Assembly: GCA_029858545.1 (NCBI GenBank)
Contig: JAOUFA010000097.1
Coordinates: forward strand, 1-10,461
Length of the DNA stretch: 10,461 nt
Direction: 5' to 3'
Source: Betaproteobacteria bacterium
Lineage (GTDB): Bacteria > Pseudomonadota > Gammaproteobacteria > Burkholderiales > SG8-39
The notes beneath the pieces are model-generated. The model had not been told where the DNA came from and did no database searches. It saw only the letters and a program-made list of their open reading frames with translations. Positions 1 to 6,636 of the stretch are shown one piece after another. A program made the position numbers and the translations under genes. Position 1 is the first letter of the stretch, and every line of letters begins with the position of its first letter.

Positions 1-2141
1 ACGGCATAGACGTGCACTACCGCGGCTCGGCGATGCGCATCGCCGGCAACGGCTTTTGCGGCTGCTCGCGCGTCGCGTTGTTGCGTCTGCTGCACGAGCG
101 CTGCCGCGCACTCGGCGTGAAGCTGGTCTTCCAGCGTGAAATTGAGGACGTGACGGAACTCGCCGACAGCGACCTGATCATCGCCGCGGATGGTATCAAC
201 TCGAAGATCCGCGAACGCTACAAGCATCACTTTCAGCCGAGCGTCGATCTGCGACCGAACAAGTTCATCTGGCTCGGCTCGACCCGACCGATGGAGGCGT
301 TCAATTACTTCTTTCACGACACGCCTGAAGGAATCGTGGTCGCGCACGGCTACCAGTACGAGAAGGGCGCCAGCACCCTGATCGTCGAAATGGATTCTGT
401 AACCTGGGAAAATTTCGGCTTTGCACGCATGGATGAAGCGCAGATGCTCGCCACGCTGGAGCGTGCCTTCGCCGAGGATCTCGCCGGACACCGCCTCATC
501 AATAACCGCTCCACGTGGCGCAATTTCCCCGCCATCGTCAACAAGACCTGGGTGATGGGAAACGTCGTGCTGGTGGGCGATGCCAAGGCCTCGGCGCACT
601 TTACGATCGGCTCTGGCACGAAGCTCGCGATGGAGGACGCGGTGGCACTGTACGAGGCGTTGCGCGCCGAAGGCGGGGTCGCGCCGGCGCTCGCGCGCTA
701 CGATACCGCTCGGCGCGAGGAAGTCGAGAAGACGCAGCACGCCGCAAACGTGTCGCTTGGCTGGTTTGAGCACATGCGGCGCTACTGGGGCATGGAGCCG
801 CTGCAGTTCGGCTTCGGTCTGATGTCGCGCTCGAAGCAAATTACCTGGGAAAACCTCGAACTGCGCGACCCACGCTTCGTCGCCGAAGTGCGTCAGTGGT
901 TCGCCGCGAAGCAGCGCTCGCTTGGCTACGACATCGATGTAAAGCGGCCACCGGTGCCGATGTTCACCCCGTTCCGGCTGCGCGGCATGCTCCTGGAGAA
1001 CCGCGTTGTCGTCTCACCGATGGACCAGTACTCGGCGGTCGATGGCCTGCCCGGCGACTGGCACTTCGTGCATTATGGATCGCGCGCGGTGGGCGGCGCG
1101 GGACTGGTGTACACGGAAATGACCTGCGTGTCGCCCGAGGCGCGCATCTCGCCGGGCTGCACCGGATTGTGGAACGAAGTCCAGTGCGACGCTTGGAAGC
1201 GTATTGTCGATTTCTGCCGAGCCCACTCCAAGGCGAGACTCGCGATGCAACTCGGTCACGCCGGGCGCAAGGGTTCGACCCAGCTCGGCTGGGAAAAGAG
1301 TGATCATCCGCTCGACGCGGGCAACTGGCCGCTCGTGTCGGCATCGCCGATCCCCTACCTTGCTGGCGAGTCGCAATCGCCGCGCGAGATGACGCGCGCC
1401 GACATGGATCGCGTGGTCGAGGACTTCGTGCGCGCCACGCGCTACGCCGAGCAGGCTGGCTTCGATCTGCTCGAGATCCACATGGCGCATGGCTATCTGC
1501 TCGCGAGTTTCATTTCGCCGCTCACCAATCAGCGGTCCGACGACTACGGTGGAGCAATCGAGAACCGCCTGCGCTTTCCGCTCGAGGTGTTCCGCGCCTG
1601 CCGGGCGGTCTGGCCGCAGGACAAACCGATGTCGGCGCGCATCTCGGCCACGGACTGGGCGCCGGGCGGCCTTTCTGACGATGATTTGATGGCGCTTGCC
1701 GGTGCGCTGAAGGCGGCCGACTGCGACCTGATCGACGTGTCCTCCGGGCAGACGGTTCCGGAACAAAGACCGGTCTATGGCCGCATGTACCAGGCGCCGT
1801 TCTCCGACTGGGTGAGGAATGAGATCGGCATCGCCACGCTCACGGTGGGCGCAGTGACGAGCGCCGACCAGGTGAACACGCTCATCGCCGCGGGGCGCGC
1901 AGACTTGGTGGCTCTGGCACGGCCGCATCTGACCAACCCCTATCTCACGCTGCAGGCCGCGGCCTGGTACCAGCACGAGGGGCAATTCTGGCCGCCCCAG
2001 TACCTCTCCGGGCGCGATCAGGCGCTGCGTCTTGCGGCACGCGAGCGTCCGGAATTGGCCGATCTGAAACTGCGTGCGCGGCCGGCGAGCCACGAAGTCA
2101 CCGACGAGGCGTCGCCGGCGGGTCCTCTGTGGGCGGATTGA
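1..2141 (+). CDS. Bifunctional CoA-thioester flavin monooxygenase / Old Yellow Enzyme-type reductase (2-aminobenzoyl-CoA or salicylyl-CoA 5-hydroxylase type), 5' partial
   Basis: The gene is cut by the left edge; the frame is open from base 3 and ends with TGA at 2139-2141. Counting from the GTG at 12, residues 1-300 are the rear of a PHBH-like FAD monooxygenase: a DG motif in AADGINSKIR (60-61) and the FAD-binding GD motif in VVLVGDAKASAHF (189-190). The N-terminal GxGxxG nucleotide fold, roughly 70-100 residues, lies outside the window. From about residue 316 a complete YqjM-like Old Yellow Enzyme barrel follows, with the substrate-binding histidine pair in HMAHGYLL (490 and 493) and the SPLTNQRSDDYGG motif. 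This fusion is known from 2-aminobenzoyl-CoA monooxygenase/reductase of Azoarcus and from salicylyl-CoA 5-hydroxylases, which hydroxylate (and in the former case also reduce) an aromatic CoA thioester in aerobic degradation. The family is secure; the exact substrate is not. It probably ends a catabolic cluster to the left and is convergent with the next gene. Confidence 0.9.
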   Translation, partial: GIDVHYRGSAMRIAGNGFCGCSRVALLRLLHERCRALGVKLVFQREIEDVTELADSDLIIAADGINSKIRERYKHHFQPSVDLRPNKFIWLGSTRPMEAFNYFFHDTPEGIVVAHGYQYEKGASTLIVEMDSVTWENFGFARMDEAQMLATLERAFAEDLAGHRLINNRSTWRNFPAIVNKTWVMGNVVLVGDAKASAHFTIGSGTKLAMEDAVALYEALRAEGGVAPALARYDTARREEVEKTQHAANVSLGWFEHMRRYWGMEPLQFGFGLMSRSKQITWENLELRDPRFVAEVRQWFAAKQRSLGYDIDVKRPPVPMFTPFRLRGMLLENRVVVSPMDQYSAVDGLPGDWHFVHYGSRAVGGAGLVYTEMTCVSPEARISPGCTGLWNEVQCDAWKRIVDFCRAHSKARLAMQLGHAGRKGSTQLGWEKSDHPLDAGNWPLVSASPIPYLAGESQSPREMTRADMDRVVEDFVRATRYAEQAGFDLLEIHMAHGYLLASFISPLTNQRSDDYGGAIENRLRFPLEVFRACRAVWPQDKPMSARISATDWAPGGLSDDDLMALAGALKAADCDLIDVSSGQTVPEQRPVYGRMYQAPFSDWVRNEIGIATLTVGAVTSADQVNTLIAAGRADLVALARPHLTNPYLTLQAAAWYQHEGQFWPPQYLSGRDQALRLAARERPELADLKLRARPASHEVTDEASPAGPLWAD

Positions 2142-2178
2142 ACCCCGTTTGGCGCGACATCCCAATGGCGCGCGCCGC

Positions 2179-2736
2179 CTAGAATGCGATACGCATGCCT
2201 ATCTGCCCGCTGCGGTCGAAGTCGACATCGGTGCCGACGTCGAGATTGCCGCGGATCTGCCGATAGCCGAGGTAGACATATCCGGTGCGCTTGATCACCT
2301 CGAACTCGACGCGCAGCCCGGCGTCCCAGAAGCGCGTTACGCGACGCATCGAGAGCACGTTCGGCGCGTAATAACCGTAGCCGCCGACACCGATGTTGCC
2401 GTTCGACGGATAGACGGTGAACTCACCGCCTAACGCCACCGCCAGGAGGTCATTTGCCCCAAGCGGGCCGCCGTAGACCCTGCCACCTATGCCGGCCTCG
2501 GTGCGACCGACCGAAGTTCCCCCTTCGCCCCGGCCGAGGAAGCCTGCATAGGCCAGCCAGTCGTGGGACAAATCGTGATAGATCCCGCCAAAAGAGAGTT
2601 GCCCGGTTCCCACCGAGGTGCCCCACTTCAATTCGGCGACATCGTTGTTGATATTGAGATCCAGGATGCCGGCGGCCCGCGCAGCGCCGCTTGCGCAGAA
2701 AAACAGGACGACGACAAGAGAGTTGCGCCACATCAT
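2179..2736 (-). CDS. YfaZ-like outer-membrane beta-barrel protein (185 aa)
   Basis: This small exported protein begins with a typical signal peptide: MMWRNS, then a hydrophobic stretch (about residues 7-17) and an AxA-type cleavage site near residues 19-22. The mature part is rich in glycine and aromatic residues arranged as alternating strands (for example VGGYGYYAP and TGYVYLGYR) and ends in phenylalanine (GMRIAF), the usual last residue of an outer-membrane barrel. The pattern resembles the YfaZ family, whose function is unknown. I chose the ATG at 2736 because GGAG lies 6 nt before it and the signal peptide starts there. The frame stays open to 2835, but that extension looks like non-coding sequence and would bury the signal peptide. 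The gene stands alone, 37 bp tail to tail from the monooxygenase gene and divergent from hemA across 153 bp. No clear promoter was found for it. Confidence 0.75.
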   Translation of the reverse strand: MMWRNSLVVVLFFCASGAARAAGILDLNINNDVAELKWGTSVGTGQLSFGGIYHDLSHDWLAYAGFLGRGEGGTSVGRTEAGIGGRVYGGPLGANDLLAVALGGEFTVYPSNGNIGVGGYGYYAPNVLSMRRVTRFWDAGLRVEFEVIKRTGYVYLGYRQIRGNLDVGTDVDFDRSGQIGMRIAF

Positions 2737-2857
2737 AAGTCGCTCCGATTGCAGTTGCATTGCAGCGCGAAGGATAACCGAAGCCGTCGCTTTCGTCCCC
2801 GCCGCCGCCTGCCGAGGCAAATTGCACGCCGGCAAATCGAAGACCGGGGAATACGCT

Positions 2858-2863
2858 TATAAT
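2858..2863 (+). promoter_or_regulatory. Sigma70 -10 element (TATAAT) upstream of hemA
   Basis: A perfect TATAAT sits in an otherwise GC-rich 153 bp divergent intergenic region, placing a start site near 2870, about 20 nt before the hemA ATG. No convincing -35 box is found at 16-18 bp spacing (the hexamers there resemble AATCGA), so the promoter may be weak or activator-dependent. It would drive hemA and, by read-through, prfA and prmC. Confidence 0.55.
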
Positions 2864-2889
2864 TCAAGCCTTCTGCGCGGATTCGCGCC

Positions 2890-4134
2890 ATGCCGCTTTA
2901 TACACTCGGTCTCAACCATCAAACCGCGCCGCTCCCGATCAGGGAACGCATGGTTTTCCATGTCGAAAGGCTGCGCGATGCGCTCGCCGAACTGGTGCAC
3001 GGCCGGGCATCCGAGGCGGCGATTCTGTCGACCTGCAACCGCACCGAGCTCTATATGCAGACCGAGCAGCCAGTCGCAGCCGGCGAGTGGCTCGCCCAGT
3101 ATCACAGCTTTGAGCCCGCTGCGCTGACGCCCTACCTCTACACCCTGCCGCAGGATCGGGCGGTGCGGCACGCGTTTCGCGTCGCCTCGGGCCTGGACTC
3201 GATGGTGCTCGGCGAGCCCCAGATTCTCGGCCAGATGAAGGAGGCGGTGCGCGCCGCCGAGTCGGCCGGCACGCTCGGCACCGTGCTGCACAAGTTGTTT
3301 CAGCGCAGCTTCGCGGTGGCGAAGGAAGTTCGTTCGAATACGCAGGTCGGCGCGGCGAGCGTATCGATGGCCGCTGCCGCGGTGAAGCTCGCGGCGCGCA
3401 TCTTTCCGAGCATCGGCGAACAGAAAGTCCTATTTATCGGCGCCGGCGAGATGATCGAACTGTGCGCGACCCACTTTGCTGCGCAGAACCCGGTGCGATT
3501 GACGATCGCGAACCGAACCGTGGAGCGGGGTGCCGCGCTCGCACATCGTTTTGGCGGGCAGGCGATCGCGTTGCGCGATCTCGGTCAGCACTTGCACGAG
3601 TACGACATCGTAGTTTCCTGCACCGCCTCGTCGTTGCCGATCCTCGGCAAGGGACTGGTCGAACGGGCGCTGCGCGCGCGTCGGCGCCGCCCGATATTCA
3701 TGGTCGATCTCGCGGTGCCGCGCGATATCGAGCCCGAGGTGCGCGATTTGGAGGACGTGTTTCTGTACACGATCGATGATCTGTCGGGAATCGTCGCGAC
3801 GAATCTCGATGCGCGGCGTGCCGCGGTCGAGCAGGCCGAGGCGATCATCGAAACCCAGGTCGGGCAGTTTATGCACTGGATACAGGCGCGCGAAACGGTG
3901 CCGCTGATTCGCGCGTTGCGCGAGCACGCGGAAAACGCCCGGAGGCACGAGGTCGAGCGCGCGTTGAAGATGCTGCATCGCGGCGACGATCCGGCTCGGG
4001 TGCTCGACGCACTCTCGCAAGGGATTACCAACAAGCTGATGCATGCGCCGACACAGGCCCTTAACGAGGCCGCGGGCGACGAGCGACAGGCGCTCGCCGA
4101 GTCGATCGCGCGACTCTACCGTCTGGGCCATTGA
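2890..4134 (+). CDS. hemA: Glutamyl-tRNA reductase
   Basis: The enzyme reduces glutamyl-tRNA(Glu) to glutamate-1-semialdehyde with NADPH, the first committed step of tetrapyrrole synthesis by the C5 pathway, in the cytoplasm. The 414 residues match the usual bacterial length. The N-terminal catalytic domain opens with LGLNHQTAPLPIRER and carries the nucleophilic cysteine (Cys49) in STCNRTE; the strongly conserved GLDSMVLGEPQILGQ segment follows at 101-115. The NADPH-binding fold starts near residue 179 with VLFIGAGEM (GAGEM at 184-188) and continues through ANRT. The C-terminal part (about 310-414) is the helical dimerisation domain. The ATG at 2890 matches the family N-terminus; the ribosome binding site is poor (GCGGA about 8 nt upstream). 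It heads the run hemA-prfA-prmC-grxD, a common betaproteobacterial order, with prfA beginning 36 bp after its stop. Nothing unusual is seen in the sequence. Confidence 0.98.
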   Translation: MPLYTLGLNHQTAPLPIRERMVFHVERLRDALAELVHGRASEAAILSTCNRTELYMQTEQPVAAGEWLAQYHSFEPAALTPYLYTLPQDRAVRHAFRVASGLDSMVLGEPQILGQMKEAVRAAESAGTLGTVLHKLFQRSFAVAKEVRSNTQVGAASVSMAAAAVKLAARIFPSIGEQKVLFIGAGEMIELCATHFAAQNPVRLTIANRTVERGAALAHRFGGQAIALRDLGQHLHEYDIVVSCTASSLPILGKGLVERALRARRRRPIFMVDLAVPRDIEPEVRDLEDVFLYTIDDLSGIVATNLDARRAAVEQAEAIIETQVGQFMHWIQARETVPLIRALREHAENARRHEVERALKMLHRGDDPARVLDALSQGITNKLMHAPTQALNEAAGDERQALAESIARLYRLGH

Positions 4135-4170
4135 TTCCGTGCTTCGGGATTCTGTGCGGGCGACCAGGCG

Positions 4171-5286
4171 GTGAAACCCTCATTGCGAGCCAAGCTTGAC
4201 AGCCTTGCGCTGAGACTTGATGAAGTCAACCGCCTGCTCGCCGCGGAAGATGCGACGCGCGACATGGAGCAGTTTAAGCGATTGTCGCGCGAGCATGCCG
4301 AAGTCGGCAACCTGGTGGGACTCTACGAGCGCTACCGCCAGGCCGAACGCGACGCCGCCGCAGCAAAGGATTTCGGTGCCGATCCCGAGATGCGCGAACT
4401 GGCCGACGCGGAATTGAAGGCGGCGAACCTCGCGAAGGAGTCCCTCGAAGCGGATCTGCAGAAATCCCTGCTGCCCCGCGATCCCAACGACGAACGCAAT
4501 ATCTTCATCGAGATCCGTGCCGGCACGGGTGGCGACGAATCGGCGCTGTTTGCCGGGAACCTGCTTCGCATGTACACGCGCTACGCCGAGCGCCAGCGCT
4601 GGCAAATCGAAATCATCTCCGAAAGTCCTTCCGAGCTCGGTGGTTACAAGGAAGTCATCGTGCGTGTGCTCGGTGCGGGCGCCTACTCGAAACTCAAGTT
4701 CGAATCGGGCGGACACCGCGTGCAGCGTGTGCCCGAGACCGAGGCGCAGGGGCGCATCCATACCTCGGCGTGTACGGTGGCCGTGCTTCCCGAGGCCGAT
4801 GAAGTGAACGATGTGGTGCTCAACCCGGCCGAAATGCGCATCGACACCTTCCGCGCCTCGGGCGCGGGCGGTCAGCACGTCAATAAGACCGATTCCGCGA
4901 TCCGCGTCACCCATCTGCCGACCGGCATCGTGGTCGAATGCCAGGATTCGCGCTCGCAACACAAGAATCGCGAAAAGGCGCTCGCGGTGCTCGCCGCGCG
5001 CATCAAGGACAAACAGATGCGCGAGCAGGCCGCCAAGACCGCTTCCGCGCGCAAGACGCTGATCGGCTCGGGCGACCGTTCCGAGCGCATTCGCACCTAC
5101 AATTTTCCGCAGGGCCGCGTCACCGATCACCGCATCAATGTAACGCTGTACAAGATCGAGCGCATCATGGACGGCGAACTGGAGGATCTGATCGCTCCGC
5201 TGACCGCCGAGCTTCAGGCCGAGCAGCTCTCGCAGCTCGCGGACGAGAGCGAATCGGCACGCGCGCCTCAGCCCGTGCCGCGATGA
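4171..5286 (+). CDS. prfA: Peptide chain release factor 1
   Basis: RF1 recognises UAA and UAG stop codons in the ribosomal A site and triggers peptidyl-tRNA hydrolysis. The stop-codon-reading tripeptide of the PxT type is PET at 188-190 (in RVPETEAQGRIHTSA), which separates RF1 from RF2, where the motif is SPF. The catalytic GGQ is at 233-235 in SGAGGQHVN; its glutamine is the expected methylation target of PrmC, encoded next. The helical N-terminal domain (1-100) and the RHQ-type region with GSGDRSERIRTYNFPQGRVTDHR are intact. Start: GTG at 4171 gives MKPS, the usual RF1 N-terminus; only a weak AGG lies upstream. At 371 residues it is about ten longer than E. coli RF1, because of a C-terminal tail (ESARAPQPVPR). 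Its stop codon overlaps an ATG (ATGA) that opens a short possible reading frame leading to prmC. Confidence 0.98.
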   Translation: MKPSLRAKLDSLALRLDEVNRLLAAEDATRDMEQFKRLSREHAEVGNLVGLYERYRQAERDAAAAKDFGADPEMRELADAELKAANLAKESLEADLQKSLLPRDPNDERNIFIEIRAGTGGDESALFAGNLLRMYTRYAERQRWQIEIISESPSELGGYKEVIVRVLGAGAYSKLKFESGGHRVQRVPETEAQGRIHTSACTVAVLPEADEVNDVVLNPAEMRIDTFRASGAGGQHVNKTDSAIRVTHLPTGIVVECQDSRSQHKNREKALAVLAARIKDKQMREQAAKTASARKTLIGSGDRSERIRTYNFPQGRVTDHRINVTLYKIERIMDGELEDLIAPLTAELQAEQLSQLADESESARAPQPVPR

Positions 5287-5381
5287 CCTTTGCGCGCCCG
5301 ATCGAGGCACGCCTGCGCGGCACGCGGCGCGCGCTGAGCGTCAAAGGGAAGAGCGCGCCGCTCGACGCCTGCGTGCTGTAG
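5283..5381 (+). CDS. Possible 32-aa micro-ORF bridging prfA and prmC
   Basis: This ATG overlaps the prfA stop as ATGA (ATG at 5283, TGA at 5284-5286). Its own TAG at 5379-5381 shares one base with the prmC GTG (TAGTG). The 32-residue product would be basic (starting MTFARPIEARLRGTRR), with no recognised domain. It exactly fills the 94 bp between two genes that are usually close together, and prmC lacks a good ribosome binding site. Ribosomes finishing prfA could therefore pass through this frame and reinitiate at prmC. An alternative is that it is chance: one frame in three is in register, and GC-rich DNA has few stops. No family resemblance supports a functional peptide, so treat it as a candidate coupling device only. 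Confidence 0.25.
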   Translation: MTFARPIEARLRGTRRALSVKGKSAPLDACVL

Positions 5382-6235
5382 TGAACATGCGCGTTGGCGA
5401 AGCACTGGCAGGAACGGGCCTCGCAGCACGCGAAGCGCGCTTGCTTCTCGCGCGCGCCGGTGGCTGGAGCGAAGCGAGCCTGCTCGCGCATCCCGAACGT
5501 GATTTGCCGCGCGACATTGAAGCATTATTCGCGCAGTGGGTGGCAAGGCGCCGCGCCGGAGAGCCGGTCGCCTATCTGCTCGGCGAGAGGGAGTTCTACG
5601 GACTGGAACTGGACGTCACCCCCGCGGTGCTCATTCCGCGCCCCGACACGGAGGTGCTGGTCGAGCAGGCACTCGCGCGCATTCCCGTGGACACCGAAGT
5701 CCGGGTACTCGACCTGGGGACCGGTTCGGGCGCGATCGCTCTTGCGGTCAAGTGCCATCGACCGCGTGCCCGGGTGGTCGCGGTCGATGCAAGCGGCGAG
5801 GCGCTTGCCGTGGCACGCGGCAACGCGAGACGTCTGGGTCTCGAGATCGACTTCCGGCTGGGGAGTTGGTGCGAGCCGCTGCGCGGCGAGCGATTCGATG
5901 TGCTGCTATCGAACCCGCCGTATGTCGCCGAGCGCGACCCGCATCTTGGGCAGGGCGACCTGCGCTTTGAGCCGCGCGCGGCGTTGCTCGGGGGCGTTGA
6001 CGGGCTCGACGCAATCCGCGCGATCGTTGCGCAGGCGCGTTCCTGCATGTTTCGGGGGGCATGGCTGCTGCTCGAGCATGGTTTCGATCAGGCGGCGGCG
6101 GCGCGAGCGCTGTTTGACGACGCGGGCTTCGGATCAGTCGAAAGCTGGACCGACCTGGCGGGCAATCCGCGCGTTACCGGAGCGCGATACCATCGAGATG
6201 CGCAGCCATTGACCACGGCTGGCGGAGAGCATTAG
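5381..6235 (+). CDS. prmC: Release factor glutamine N5-methyltransferase
   Basis: PrmC transfers a methyl group from S-adenosylmethionine to the glutamine of the GGQ motif of RF1 and RF2, raising termination efficiency. The 284 residues cover the N-terminal helical domain (about 1-75, with EPVAYLLGEREFYG linking to the catalytic domain), the conserved IPRPDTEVLVE (85-95), the SAM-binding DLGTGSGAIALA (111-122) and the NPPY motif (178-181) that binds the substrate glutamine. FEPRAALLGGVDGL and LLEHGF are further family signatures. The GTG at 5381 was chosen as the first start after the upstream stop; an ATG two codons later (5387) would remove only two residues. Neither has a clear ribosome binding site, which fits translational coupling to upstream translation. 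It is encoded directly after its substrate, prfA, as in many proteobacteria. The -35 and -10 boxes of a promoter for grxD lie in its last codons and stop. Confidence 0.96.
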   Translation: MNMRVGEALAGTGLAAREARLLLARAGGWSEASLLAHPERDLPRDIEALFAQWVARRRAGEPVAYLLGEREFYGLELDVTPAVLIPRPDTEVLVEQALARIPVDTEVRVLDLGTGSGAIALAVKCHRPRARVVAVDASGEALAVARGNARRLGLEIDFRLGSWCEPLRGERFDVLLSNPPYVAERDPHLGQGDLRFEPRAALLGGVDGLDAIRAIVAQARSCMFRGAWLLLEHGFDQAAAARALFDDAGFGSVESWTDLAGNPRVTGARYHRDAQPLTTAGGEH

Positions 6236-6238
6236 AAT
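6209..6238 (+). promoter_or_regulatory. Sigma70-type promoter for grxD
   Basis: TTGACC (6209-6214, five of six consensus bases) and TAGAAT (6233-6238, five of six) are separated by 18 bp, giving a predicted start near 6245 and a leader of about 30 nt. The -10 box contains the prmC stop codon. This suggests that grxD can be transcribed separately from the hemA-prfA-prmC run. A short imperfect dyad GAGT-GAATT-ACTC (6241-6253) lies at the predicted start site; its role, if any, is unknown. Confidence 0.55.
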
Positions 6239-6273
6239 CCGAGTGAATTACTCAACTATTTGACAGGTGTCCC

Positions 6274-6603
6274 ATGGATATTCAGGAAATCATCAAGCAA
6301 CAAGTCAGTTCCCACGGGGTCGTGCTCTACATGAAAGGCACGCCGCAGTCTCCCATGTGCGGCTTTTCGGCGGCGGTGGTGCAAATTCTAAATGCGAGCG
6401 GAATGAAGGAATTCTTCAGCGTCAACGTGCTGGAGAGCGATGCGATCCGGCAGGGGATCAAGGATTACGCCAACTGGCCGACGATTCCTCAACTCTACGT
6501 CAAGGGCGAGTTCATCGGCGGTGCCGACATCCTGCGCGAAATGTACGAATCGGGAGAACTACAGAAGACGTTGCAGGCGGCCGGAGTGATGCAGGCCGCC
6601 TGA
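6274..6603 (+). CDS. grxD: Monothiol glutaredoxin, Grx4/GrxD family
   Basis: Single-domain CGFS glutaredoxins bind a [2Fe-2S] cluster with glutathione as a dimer and pass or store Fe-S clusters in the cytoplasm, often with BolA partners. The 109 residues match the usual size. Visible hallmarks are the KGTPQSPMCGFS active site (Lys21, Cys29), the cis-proline segment WPTIPQLY (68-75) and the GGADI glutathione-binding turn (82-86). The start has an AGGTG ribosome binding site 4 nt upstream of the ATG. It follows prmC after 38 bp and appears to have its own promoter overlapping the prmC end. Its stop is only 11 bp from the stop of the kinase gene on the other strand, so the two transcripts must overlap or end within coding sequence. 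Confidence 0.97.
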   Translation: MDIQEIIKQQVSSHGVVLYMKGTPQSPMCGFSAAVVQILNASGMKEFFSVNVLESDAIRQGIKDYANWPTIPQLYVKGEFIGGADILREMYESGELQKTLQAAGVMQAA

Positions 6604-6608
6604 CGCGG

Positions 6609-6636
6609 CGTACGCTAGACCCCGGACAGGCGTACG
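6609..6636 (+). terminator. Possible hairpin terminator at the grxD / kinase junction
   Basis: CGTACGC (6609-6615) and GCGTACG (6630-6636) can pair perfectly as a 7 bp stem around a 14 nt loop, followed on the + strand by GTTTG. The right arm lies inside the last codons of the kinase gene. The short T-run makes it a weak intrinsic terminator at best, but it is the only candidate between the two convergent genes. Confidence 0.3.

Noticed and set aside
1014..2165. 383-codon minus-strand open frame opposite the monooxygenase gene
   Set aside because: It is antisense to a clear Old Yellow Enzyme domain, arginine-rich, of low complexity and without any family motif; typical of GC-rich codon bias.
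2151..2176. GGCGCG...CGCGCC inverted repeat between the monooxygenase and YfaZ-like genes as a terminator
   Set aside because: It has only six pairs, a 14 nt loop and no T-run on either strand, and such GC strings are common by chance here.
2737..2835. N-terminal extension of the YfaZ-like protein by 33 codons
   Set aside because: It would place the signal peptide internally, while the ATG at 2736 has a GGAG ribosome binding site at good spacing.
4180..5310. 376-codon minus-strand open frame opposite prfA
   Set aside because: It mirrors the complete prfA coding region and its translation shows no domain or sensible N-terminus.
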